From positions 1 through 64,000 of the forward strand of contig JBCCHF010000002.1 in NCBI GenBank assembly GCA_039028895.1: 64,000 bases of DNA, in the 5' to 3' direction. Below, one piece after another: positions 9,131-17,031 of this stretch; position 1 is the stretch's first letter; each line of letters opens with the position of its first letter. The DNA is from JAHDCJ01 sp039028895 (lineage in GTDB: Bacteria; Bacteroidota; Bacteroidia; Chitinophagales; Saprospiraceae). A program made the position numbers and the translations under genes. The notes under the pieces were generated by a model. That model was not told the DNA's origin and made no database searches. It saw only the letters and a program-made list of their open reading frames with translations.

Positions 9131-9349
9131 TCAAGATTCTTCTTTCAATTGTTGTTCTAGTTTAGCGATTCTTCTTTCCATATATACCAGAAAAATCAAA
9201 AGTCCCACTAAGATGGAGACTAAAACTGCAACAACAACATAAATCTTACCGACACTTCTAAAGAAATCAGATGATTCAGACTGACCAAATAATGAAGTCA
9301 TAGCAAAAATAAATGCAACTGTCAGAAATCCGGTTAAACGATTTTTCAT
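9131..9349 (-). CDS. ccmD: CcmD-like small membrane protein
   Basis: The 72-residue product has a cleavable-looking signal (residues 1-22, ending near SLFGQ), one membrane helix (about 35-55, KIYVVVAVLVSILVGLLIFL) and a short charged tail with a coiled-coil look (MERRIAKLEQQLKE). CcmD-type proteins help release holo-CcmE from the CcmABC heme exporter. The sequence is too short to assign alone; the assignment rests on its place after ccmB and ccmC on the same strand. The signal before the membrane helix is usual for the Bacteroidota form. It is flanked on both sides by terminator-like hairpins. Confidence 0.75.
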   Translation of the reverse strand: MKNRLTGFLTVAFIFAMTSLFGQSESSDFFRSVGKIYVVVAVLVSILVGLLIFLVYMERRIAKLEQQLKEES

Positions 9350-9361
9350 ACTTGTTAATTT

Positions 9362-9403
9362 AAAAAAGCCTGAATCAACCGATTAAATCAAAGGCATTCA
9401 GGC
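9362..9403 (-). terminator. Terminator-like hairpin just upstream of ccmD-like gene
   Basis: GCCTGAAT (9368-9375) pairs with ATTCAGGC (9396-9403) around a 20-base loop and is followed on the minus strand by CTTTTTTA. It ends about 12 bases before the ccmD start, so it could terminate the ccmBC transcript or attenuate ccmD. Confidence 0.65.
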
Positions 9404-9501
9404 CGTGGCAAATTAAAGGAATATTTATCAATTTTTAACAAAATAAATCTTTGTTTTTTCCTCTTTTACTTAATTATCCTTTCAAATTGAAAATTTAAGA
9501 A

Positions 9502-10551
9502 TTAATCCATCCGGTCGATGATCTTTTCTTTAATTAAAGCCATCCTATAGAGTAGTTGACTCATCCAGACCCCAACTAACATAAACCCAATTATAGCTGG
9601 ATAAAAAACCATACGCATTGTATTATCTAAATCATTTGTACCAAATGCGGGATTACCACCAGCTCCCGGATGCAAGCTGTCTGACAATCTGGGAATCACA
9701 AACATTAATGGGATCAGGGCTGCGAAAGCAAATATATTAAAGACCGCCCCTAATCGAGCTTTGCGTTCTTCGTCATCAAAGGAATCCCGCAAAACGAAAT
9801 AAGCCAGGTAAATTAGCATCGCAATCGCTGCAGTTATTTGCCGAAGGTCCCAATTCCAGTAAGACCCCCATGTGTGTTTGGCCCAAATGGCGCCTGTCAG
9901 TAAACCAAGGAGCCCGTATACCACACCTACCCGCACATATTCTGCTGCTTTAATGCTGTGGGAAAGCTCTGAACTTGAGAGATACCTGATACTGTGGATC
10001 ATAGAAATGAGAAAAAGTAAAATCATAGCAAACCAAAGCGGTACATGATAATACAGGTTTCTGATCGTCTCTTCCAAGATATTCCGGAAAGGAAAAGTAA
10101 AGGCATACTCGCCATCGTTCAAATCTTGAATATCACATGTAGGCGGTATTAATGCCCGACTGGGCATCTGGGTGACCACAACAGCTTCAGGTAGTACTGA
10201 ATAACCATCCTTTTTATTATCGACTACCAGCGAAAATCTGACTGCTTCATCTTTATCATATACCCTTGCCGGAATGGTGAAGGAGAGCTTTAGTAATCTT
10301 TCTGACAATACAGAAACATTGTCTGCACATAAACTAAACGCTGAATCTCTTCTCAACCAGGCTCGAATGGCGCCTTCTTCAGAAAAATAATGCGTGTTGT
10401 ATCCCGTAACTGTTAGTTCCAATTGCTGTCCGGTTTCTGCCCTTTGATTGTCGACATAATGGCTGGCAGGAGATAGCGGCACTAACATACCAGCAGCAAT
10501 AGCATAGATCATCAAAACAGCACCTAATATTTTCCACCAATGTTTTAGCAT
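9502..10551 (-). CDS. ccmC: CcmC-type heme exporter / cytochrome c assembly protein
   Basis: CcmC presents heme to CcmE in the inner membrane during cytochrome c maturation. The family core is in the C-terminal half: about six membrane helices with the tryptophan-rich periplasmic motif HTWGSYWNWDLRQ and histidines near the helix ends (YYHVPLWF, RLSDSLHPG). The 349-residue protein is longer than typical proteobacterial CcmC because about 130 residues, mostly beta-strands, lie between the first membrane helix (residues 7-25) and the second (near 170). This insert should be periplasmic. It follows ccmB by 13 bases, so the two are cotranscribed. Confidence 0.9.
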   Translation of the reverse strand: MLKHWWKILGAVLMIYAIAAGMLVPLSPASHYVDNQRAETGQQLELTVTGYNTHYFSEEGAIRAWLRRDSAFSLCADNVSVLSERLLKLSFTIPARVYDKDEAVRFSLVVDNKKDGYSVLPEAVVVTQMPSRALIPPTCDIQDLNDGEYAFTFPFRNILEETIRNLYYHVPLWFAMILLFLISMIHSIRYLSSSELSHSIKAAEYVRVGVVYGLLGLLTGAIWAKHTWGSYWNWDLRQITAAIAMLIYLAYFVLRDSFDDEERKARLGAVFNIFAFAALIPLMFVIPRLSDSLHPGAGGNPAFGTNDLDNTMRMVFYPAIIGFMLVGVWMSQLLYRMALIKEKIIDRMD

Positions 10552-10564
10552 GATTTAAACAGTT

Positions 10565-11224
10565 TTAATCCCTCCATAAATAAGGGAACAACAAGTAAAC
10601 AAGTGTGATCAGAATAATATCAATTGATAAAAGGATAACGATATCACGCCAATACTCGGAATCCTGAATAAGAAATAGGCTTCCGGCAGTCAATTTAATA
10701 AGGGTCATTAATATTGGAAAGATAACCGGGAAACTCATGATTGCCATCAAAGTAGCTGAATTATTAGCCTTTGCAGCAATGGCAGAAATAAAAGTAAAAG
10801 TTATAGAGAATCCAGTAGATCCAAGAAATGTTGTTAGCAAAAAAAGTCCTGTATCTTTTACCGGATTACCAGCAACCAAAGCAAAAAAAGCAAAGGCAAT
10901 TCCCGACAGTATCAGGAGCAGGAACTGGTTATAAATGATTTTGGAAAAGATGACCGCTAACGGAGAAGCCAGCGAATAATAATAAATCTGGCGAGTGCTG
11001 TTTTCCTGGATAAAACTTTTCGTAATGGCATTAACAGATGCAAACAAAATGATAATCCAAAACAAGGCGTTCCATGCTCTTGGACCAATCTCGACGAATG
11101 ATAGATACACTACAAAAATTGTGGAAAACACATAAAGCATAATGCCGCCCAATGCATATTTTTGGCGCCATTCAAGTAAAAATTCTTTCTTTATCAATGC
11201 AGGTACTGATCCTAGAGCAGTCAT
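10565..11224 (-). CDS. ccmB: Heme exporter protein CcmB
   Basis: The 219-residue product has the CcmB layout: a short cytoplasmic start (ALIKKEFLLEWRQKYALGG) and six predicted membrane helices, with FVEIGPRAWNALFWIIILFA in the second helix region as in the family. CcmB is the membrane subunit that pairs with the CcmA ATPase and CcmC; no ccmA is visible in this window. The ATG at 11222-11224 follows an exact promoter box by six bases. It is the first gene of the ccmB-ccmC(-ccmD) transcript. Confidence 0.92.
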   Translation of the reverse strand: MTALGSVPALIKKEFLLEWRQKYALGGIMLYVFSTIFVVYLSFVEIGPRAWNALFWIIILFASVNAITKSFIQENSTRQIYYYSLASPLAVIFSKIIYNQFLLLILSGIAFAFFALVAGNPVKDTGLFLLTTFLGSTGFSITFTFISAIAAKANNSATLMAIMSFPVIFPILMTLIKLTAGSLFLIQDSEYWRDIVILLSIDIILITLVYLLFPYLWRD

Positions 11225-11229
11225 CCGAA

Positions 11230-11260
11230 CAAAATTAGTTTAAATCTTTCCCTGGTGCAA
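11230..11260 (-). promoter_or_regulatory. Promoter of ccmBC, leaderless geometry
   Basis: On the minus strand TAATTTTG (11230-11237) is an exact TAnnTTTG box, and a TTG (complement of 11258-11260) lies 20 bases upstream. The box ends six bases before the ccmB ATG. Confidence 0.65.
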
Positions 11261-11427
11261 AAGTTTACCCCATTATTGAGCGTGCAGACAAAAAGTAATG
11301 GACAATTACTCCAATAAAGTTGACTGTGAAGTTACAGGTAAAATCAATTCTGAATCCATTTCGTTTAATTGCAGGTATATTTAAAAAATATCTAAATTGC
11401 ACACACTAATAACCAATTCCCATTCTA

Positions 11428-12915
11428 ATGAAAAAAATCCTCGTTGCTAATCGCGGTGAAATTGCGCTCAGAATAATGAAGTCGATCCGTGAAATGGGTA
11501 TTGCAACTGTCGCTGTATATTCTGAAGCTGATCGTTATGCACCACATGTCCGTTATGCTGACGAAGCTTTTTTGTTAGGTCCTCCCCCTTCTTCACAGTC
11601 CTATTTGCTTGGTGACGAGATTATTCGGATTTCGCTCGAAAATATTGTTGATGGTATTCATCCCGGGTATGGTTTTTTGAGTGAAAATGCAGAATTCGCG
11701 GCAGCGGTTACTAAAGCAGGTCTCATTTTCATTGGTCCCCCACCCCATGCCATTAAAGTTATGGGTAGCAAATTAGCGGCCAAAGAAACCGTTAAAGCCT
11801 ATAATATTCCAATGGTTCCTGGTACTGACCAAGCCATATCAAGCCCCGAGGAAGCGAAAAAAATCGCTGACAGCATTGGATATCCAATTCTGATCAAAGC
11901 CTCAGCAGGCGGCGGCGGCAAAGGAATGCGTATCGTGGAAGATGATGCCAGTCTCAAAGAACAAATGGAAAGAGCGGTCTCAGAAGCAGAATCGGCCTTT
12001 GGCGACGGTTCGGTCTTTATTGAGAAATATGTGTCTTCCCCAAGGCATATCGAAATTCAGGTTCTCGCAGACACTCATGGAAATTTCCTGCATTTGTTTG
12101 AGCGGGAATGCAGTGTCCAGAGAAGGCATCAGAAAGTCGTGGAAGAAGCCCCATCCGCCATATTAACACCAGAAAAAAGAGCAGAAATGGGAGAGCATGC
12201 CGTTAATGTTGCCCGTTCTTGTGGATATGTTGGTGCTGGCACAGTAGAATTCCTTTTAGATGAAAATTTGAACTTCTATTTCCTTGAAATGAATACCAGG
12301 CTCCAGGTCGAACACCCGGTAACCGAAATAATTACTGGCGTTGATCTGGTAAAAGAACAGGTCAGAATAGCACGAGGAGAAAAAATCAGATTTCAACAGG
12401 AAGATCTAAAAATAAATGGCCACGCTATTGAACTACGGGTTTATGCTGAAGATCCTAAAAACAACTTCCTTCCTTCTGTAGGCAAATTAACAACCTACAG
12501 CGCTCCTTCTGGTCCTGGAATAAGGGTTGATGATGGATTTGAAGAAGGCATGGACATTCCGATTTACTATGACCCAATGATATCCAAGCTGGTAACTTTC
12601 GGAGAAAACCGTGAAGAAGCCATGGATAGGATGATCAGAGCTATAAAGGATTACCAAATTTCCGGGGTTGAGACTACTTTATCATTCGGGGAATTTGTTA
12701 TGAAACATCCTTCTTTCAGAAATGGCAACTTTGACACTCATTTTGTTAAAAAGTATTTTGATGGTGCTCAATTAGAAGAAGCGGACGAGTTGGAAGCAAA
12801 AATAGCTGCCAGCCTTGGAGCAATGCTGTTGAAGAAGGGAACAGGGCAAACTCTTCCTTCTGAAAATCATCAAAAAATTCAAAGATCGAAGTGGCGCGAA
12901 AGGCGTTTTAACTAA
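11428..12915 (+). CDS. accC: Acetyl-CoA carboxylase, biotin carboxylase subunit
   Basis: AccC carboxylates the biotin of the carrier protein using ATP and bicarbonate, the first step of malonyl-CoA synthesis. The 495-residue protein has the ATP-grasp order: the start KKILVANRGEIALRI, the glycine-rich loop ASAGGGGKGMRI, the metal-binding and active-site FLEMNTRLQVEHPVTE, and the C-terminal biotin carboxylase domain with HAIELRVYAEDP. About 45 extra residues follow the usual end near 450. No accB is visible beside it. A related propionyl- or pyruvate-carboxylase subunit cannot be fully excluded. Its stop is one base from the opposing TIR gene's stop, with no hairpin visible between them. Confidence 0.92.
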   Translation: MKKILVANRGEIALRIMKSIREMGIATVAVYSEADRYAPHVRYADEAFLLGPPPSSQSYLLGDEIIRISLENIVDGIHPGYGFLSENAEFAAAVTKAGLIFIGPPPHAIKVMGSKLAAKETVKAYNIPMVPGTDQAISSPEEAKKIADSIGYPILIKASAGGGGKGMRIVEDDASLKEQMERAVSEAESAFGDGSVFIEKYVSSPRHIEIQVLADTHGNFLHLFERECSVQRRHQKVVEEAPSAILTPEKRAEMGEHAVNVARSCGYVGAGTVEFLLDENLNFYFLEMNTRLQVEHPVTEIITGVDLVKEQVRIARGEKIRFQQEDLKINGHAIELRVYAEDPKNNFLPSVGKLTTYSAPSGPGIRVDDGFEEGMDIPIYYDPMISKLVTFGENREEAMDRMIRAIKDYQISGVETTLSFGEFVMKHPSFRNGNFDTHFVKKYFDGAQLEEADELEAKIAASLGAMLLKKGTGQTLPSENHQKIQRSKWRERRFN

Positions 12916-12916
12916 A

Positions 12917-15037
12917 CTAATTGGCATCTCTGACACACCTGCATGAATTAAGGTCCATGGTGTTTCCACCGGATTTTAAATCTGTACTTTTCCCGCGCAT
13001 GACAAAATAGTAGGCATTGCCAGAATCAGGTGATGAAGACCAATAGTATCCTGTTGCCCCCAAACCAGAATAGCGCCCGGCATTAGATTTATGTCCCGCG
13101 AGCAAGATATTCATTTTACTCAGGCCTCGAGCCATCAAATTATCATAGACGGACTGACGCCCTGAATCGTTACTTAATCCTCCATAATAAGACCCCAGTT
13201 TCTCCCAATCCTTATTAGAAGGCAGACGCCAACCATTACTAAGAGATGAACAAGACCTTCGTGCAGTGTTATAGTCGAGCAGGCTGCCAAATTTTTCACA
13301 GTTGCTCTGTTCTTTATCGTAGCATGATTCATCTCCGGACAATACATTCCTTACGTTTTCTACTAACCACTCCTGGTCTTCAATGATTATCGTTTTAATG
13401 ACCATGCCCCTGGGATGTCGGTATGAAGCCGACACACCTTTAGGAAATAATTTAACTTCGACTTCATTACTGTTATTCCCGGTTGAACTTCCCAATAACT
13501 TATTACATTCTTCAACCAACAATTTGGCTTCCGTGGTATTAATAGGGAGGTTAGGTTTAGACTCTACAGTTGCAATTGCCTTAAGCAAAACTTCGGATGC
13601 AGATTTATAATTTCCAGCTTTAAACAATTCTTTTGCATTGGTTATAACCTTGTTAAAATCTGAGAAAGCTGTTTTATAGGCTTCTGTTTCAGCAAGTCGG
13701 ATTGTCTTATCATCAATAACACAACGGCATGAAAAACCAATGTTTTTTAAGAGGTCTGATTTCATCATTACCCGGGCGTCATTTTGAGATTGATAATCAA
13801 ACTTCACAAAATAAGGATGTCCATTTTGATCAGGATCTGATGCCCAATAATACCCTGTTTTATCCATCTCAGAAGACCTGCTTTCTAGAACACCATACCC
13901 GCCCAAAGTCGCATCAAATCCTGTTGTTCCTTTACTACTCAGTTCTATAAAAGCAGAATTTTGAGAATCGAAACTATTAATCAGCTTCGACCATTCTGCA
14001 TGCGTAGGCAATCTAAATGGTGCGGGACAAGCACCTCTTGCTGCTCTCCAGGTGTAAAATCGGCCAAAATAATTATTACAATTTTGCGATCCGTCATAAC
14101 ACCATGATTCCAGGGTTTCAACACTCAGGTTTTCAGTCATCCAATACAAGTCATTAATTAGTGTGGTCTGATGGGTCACACCTGACATGTCTGCAATCCT
14201 CTTGTAAGCAGGTCCCTTTACTGTAACATTCTTTTTAGTGAATATATTAACACCAATAAATGTTAAAAGAAATACAGCAATTAAACTACCAGCACCAATA
14301 AGTAATTTCCTTTTGGCAAAAACTCCACTTTCTGCAGACTTTATTTCGGGTGGCCTCAATTCTATTTCACAAGACTTTATTTTCTGTTGAAGGTCATTCA
14401 GTGTTATTCCGAAATCTGACGAATGGTAATTTGCTGCTTGTTCATATTGTTCTTTGGCCAGTTTCCAGTTGCCTTCCGCTTTTGCTTTGTCACCAGCTAA
14501 TACAGCAGCTTTAAATTTACGTTCAGACTCTTGCTTATTCAGTCTCGCTGCTTCATTGGCCACTTTGTTTTGCCTGGCTTTCCTGATATCATCGATCTTT
14601 TGTTCGAGAGCTTCCACAATCTGAACATAAGGTCTCTCAGGTGTATCCCAATTGGCGGATGCCACAGGTCGACCATCCTTTGGCAGGGCCTGTAATTTGG
14701 CAAAAGGGGTTCTGTGCCAAAGGCATTCTCTGAGAATGATAGGAATGGCAATAACTTTACCCTGACTATGAAGATCGAGGGCTTGGGTCATTTCTTGTTC
14801 GTAACAATAATCGGATGCAATAAAATCTGCACTGATAAGCAGAAGGATGATATCTGCACTATGAAGGGCGTCTTTTATTTCCGATTGCCAGTCGGTCCCA
14901 GCTTCAATCAGGCCATCATACCAAACTTTTACATTTTGGGTGCGCTCAAGAATGACAAGATGCGTTTTCAACTCGGAAAGCAAATCGGCATCTTCTCTCG
15001 AATAGGCGATGAATATATTTACATCATTCTGGGGCAT
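12917..15037 (-). CDS. TIR domain - transmembrane - double FISUMP protein
   Basis: The 706-residue chimera starts with a TIR domain (residues 5-145: IFIAYSREDADLL, then SDYCYEQEM, where Glu82 is in the position of the TIR NADase glutamate). A helical, basic, TPR-like or coiled-coil linker follows (150-235), then one membrane helix (about 242-265). Two FISUMP-type domains follow (about 285-450 and 545-706), each with the marks MTENL or LVENV, CYD, a C-N-FG box, RLP at a W-K/S turn and a terminal CRCV. A helical segment joins them. With TIR inside and FISUMP outside, it looks like a membrane receptor or effector. No partner gene is adjacent. The function is unknown. Confidence 0.82.
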   Translation of the reverse strand: MPQNDVNIFIAYSREDADLLSELKTHLVILERTQNVKVWYDGLIEAGTDWQSEIKDALHSADIILLLISADFIASDYCYEQEMTQALDLHSQGKVIAIPIILRECLWHRTPFAKLQALPKDGRPVASANWDTPERPYVQIVEALEQKIDDIRKARQNKVANEAARLNKQESERKFKAAVLAGDKAKAEGNWKLAKEQYEQAANYHSSDFGITLNDLQQKIKSCEIELRPPEIKSAESGVFAKRKLLIGAGSLIAVFLLTFIGVNIFTKKNVTVKGPAYKRIADMSGVTHQTTLINDLYWMTENLSVETLESWCYDGSQNCNNYFGRFYTWRAARGACPAPFRLPTHAEWSKLINSFDSQNSAFIELSSKGTTGFDATLGGYGVLESRSSEMDKTGYYWASDPDQNGHPYFVKFDYQSQNDARVMMKSDLLKNIGFSCRCVIDDKTIRLAETEAYKTAFSDFNKVITNAKELFKAGNYKSASEVLLKAIATVESKPNLPINTTEAKLLVEECNKLLGSSTGNNSNEVEVKLFPKGVSASYRHPRGMVIKTIIIEDQEWLVENVRNVLSGDESCYDKEQSNCEKFGSLLDYNTARRSCSSLSNGWRLPSNKDWEKLGSYYGGLSNDSGRQSVYDNLMARGLSKMNILLAGHKSNAGRYSGLGATGYYWSSSPDSGNAYYFVMRGKSTDLKSGGNTMDLNSCRCVRDAN

Positions 15038-15200
15038 GTTCAGGTCTTAATGTTTTCATTTTGCCTTACGGCAATATACTGAACGAGAAAAAAGTTAACC
15101 AACCCTGTATTTCGATAAATTTAGGTTACCGAAGGGCTAATCACTTGTTCAGTGGAAACATTAAAACTAATATCTTTTTTCTTAATTCCTAAAACTCAGG

Positions 15201-16994
15201 CTATTCATCGAGTTTCAGAACAGCAAGGAATGCCTTTTGCGGGACTTCTACACTACCAATCTGACGCATTTTCCGCTTCCCTTTTTTCTGCTTTTCCAAC
15301 AATTTACGCTTTCGGGTAATATCACCTCCGTAACATTTAGCGGTAACATCTTTTCTCATTGCAGATATGGTTTCCCTGGCAATGATTTTTTGGCCGATAG
15401 AAGCCTGGATGGCAATCATGAACTGCTGTCGCGGTAATAACTCCTTCAGCTTTTTGCATAGCCTTCTGCCAAAAGAGTAAGCCTTGTCAACATGGATCAA
15501 AGAAGAAAAGGCATCAACTACTTCACCATTTAGCCTTATATCCAGCTTTACAAGCTTTGAAGGCTGGTAACCAACCACCTCATAATCAAATGAAGCATAG
15601 CCGCGTGAAATAGATTTTAGTTTATCGTAAAAGTCAAAAACGATCTCAGCCAATGGCAATTTAAATGACAGTTCAACCCTATCCTGTGTCAAATATACCT
15701 GGTTGACGATTTCTCCCCTCCTGTCAATACAGAGTGTCATAATGGCGCCGACAAACTCAGCTTTGCAGATGATTTGGGAATGGATCATAGGTTCCTCTAC
15801 CCTGTCCACCAACATATTATCCGGAAGGTCCTGCGGATTATGAATTACCAATTTTGTATCTTCTTTTTTGAGATAGGCATGATAAGAAACGTTAGGAACA
15901 GTGGTAATAATCGACATCCCGAATTCTCTCCATAATCTTTCCTGAATGATCTCAAGATGTAACATGCCCAGGAAACCACAACGGAAACCGAAACCAAGAG
16001 CAATTGAAGTTTCTGGTTCATACACCAAAGAAGCATCGTTCAACTGTAACTTTTCAAGACTGTCACGAAGATCCTCATAATCGTCATTATCAATTGGGAA
16101 GATTCCTGCAAATACCATTGGTTTGACATCTTCAAACCCCTGGATGGCTTCTCCAGGATTCGAGGCCTGGGTAATTGTATCCCCAACCTTGATCTCACGG
16201 CTGGTTTTGATACCTGTTATGATATACCCTACATTTCCTGCACTAAGTTTATCTTTTTTGATCTGGTCCATTTTCAGGATGCCAATTTCATCAGCGAAGT
16301 AGTCTTGCTGGGTATTGACAAAAAGAACCTTTTCGCCTTTCTTCAATGAACCATTCAAAATTCTGAAGTAAGCAATTACTCCTCTGTAAGGATTAAAAAC
16401 AGAATCGAAAATCAGAGCTTGCAAAGGCGCTGACGGATCACCTTCCGGCGAAGGTACTCTATCAATAATAGCATCCATGATCCCCTCTATACCTTGGCCG
16501 GTTTTAGCAGATGCCAGTAATATATCATCTTTTGTACCGCCGATCAGATCAATGACTTGATCCTGAACTTCATCGATCATAGCTGAAGGCATATCGATTT
16601 TGTTCAAAACCGGAATAATCTCAAGATCATATTCTATGGCAAGATAAAGGTTGGAAATGGTTTGAGCCTGAATACCCTGAGTAGCATCAACCACCAGCAA
16701 AGCTCCTTCGCAAGCGGCGATAGACCTTGAAACTTCATATGAAAAGTCAACGTGACCGGGGGTATCGATCAGGTTAATGGTATAGTCCTTACCATCCTTG
16801 TGTTTGTAATTCATTTGGACGGCATGACTTTTTATGGTTATTCCACGTTCCCTCTCCAGGTCCATATTGTCAAGGGCCTGGTTTTGCATATCACGATCAG
16901 AGATGGTATCAGTATATTCCAATAACCGATCAGCAAGTGTACTTTTGCCATGATCAATATGCGCAATGATGCAAAAATTCCGAAAGTTCTCCAT
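15201..16994 (-). CDS. lepA: Elongation factor 4 (LepA)
   Basis: EF4 is a ribosome-associated GTPase that back-translocates or helps assembly of ribosomes under stress. The 597-residue product has the G1 loop AHIDHGKST at residues 11-19, the G2 RGITIKSHAV, the G3 DTPGHVDFSYEVSRS, the G4 NKIDMPSA, and the EF4-specific C-terminal domain with CYGGDITRKRKLLEKQKKGK. Length is normal for LepA. The ATG at 16992-16994 lies eight bases after an exact promoter box that sits in the 26-base gap to the upstream gene, so it can be transcribed on its own. Confidence 0.98.
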   Translation of the reverse strand: MENFRNFCIIAHIDHGKSTLADRLLEYTDTISDRDMQNQALDNMDLERERGITIKSHAVQMNYKHKDGKDYTINLIDTPGHVDFSYEVSRSIAACEGALLVVDATQGIQAQTISNLYLAIEYDLEIIPVLNKIDMPSAMIDEVQDQVIDLIGGTKDDILLASAKTGQGIEGIMDAIIDRVPSPEGDPSAPLQALIFDSVFNPYRGVIAYFRILNGSLKKGEKVLFVNTQQDYFADEIGILKMDQIKKDKLSAGNVGYIITGIKTSREIKVGDTITQASNPGEAIQGFEDVKPMVFAGIFPIDNDDYEDLRDSLEKLQLNDASLVYEPETSIALGFGFRCGFLGMLHLEIIQERLWREFGMSIITTVPNVSYHAYLKKEDTKLVIHNPQDLPDNMLVDRVEEPMIHSQIICKAEFVGAIMTLCIDRRGEIVNQVYLTQDRVELSFKLPLAEIVFDFYDKLKSISRGYASFDYEVVGYQPSKLVKLDIRLNGEVVDAFSSLIHVDKAYSFGRRLCKKLKELLPRQQFMIAIQASIGQKIIARETISAMRKDVTAKCYGGDITRKRKLLEKQKKGKRKMRQIGSVEVPQKAFLAVLKLDE

Positions 16995-17001
16995 AAGGTT
17001 G

Positions 17002-17031
17002 CAAAGATAAGTGAAAATTGCTACTCTGCAA
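17002..17031 (-). promoter_or_regulatory. Promoter of lepA
   Basis: TATCTTTG on the minus strand (17002-17009) matches TAnnTTTG, with a TTG (complement of 17029-17031) 19 bases upstream. The upstream element lies inside the end of the preceding gene. The predicted leader is only about three bases. Confidence 0.65.

Noticed and set aside
12917..15037. TIR protein as a Thoeris system component
   Set aside because: No SIR2-type ThsA gene is adjacent, and the protein carries a membrane helix and FISUMP domains, unlike ThsB.
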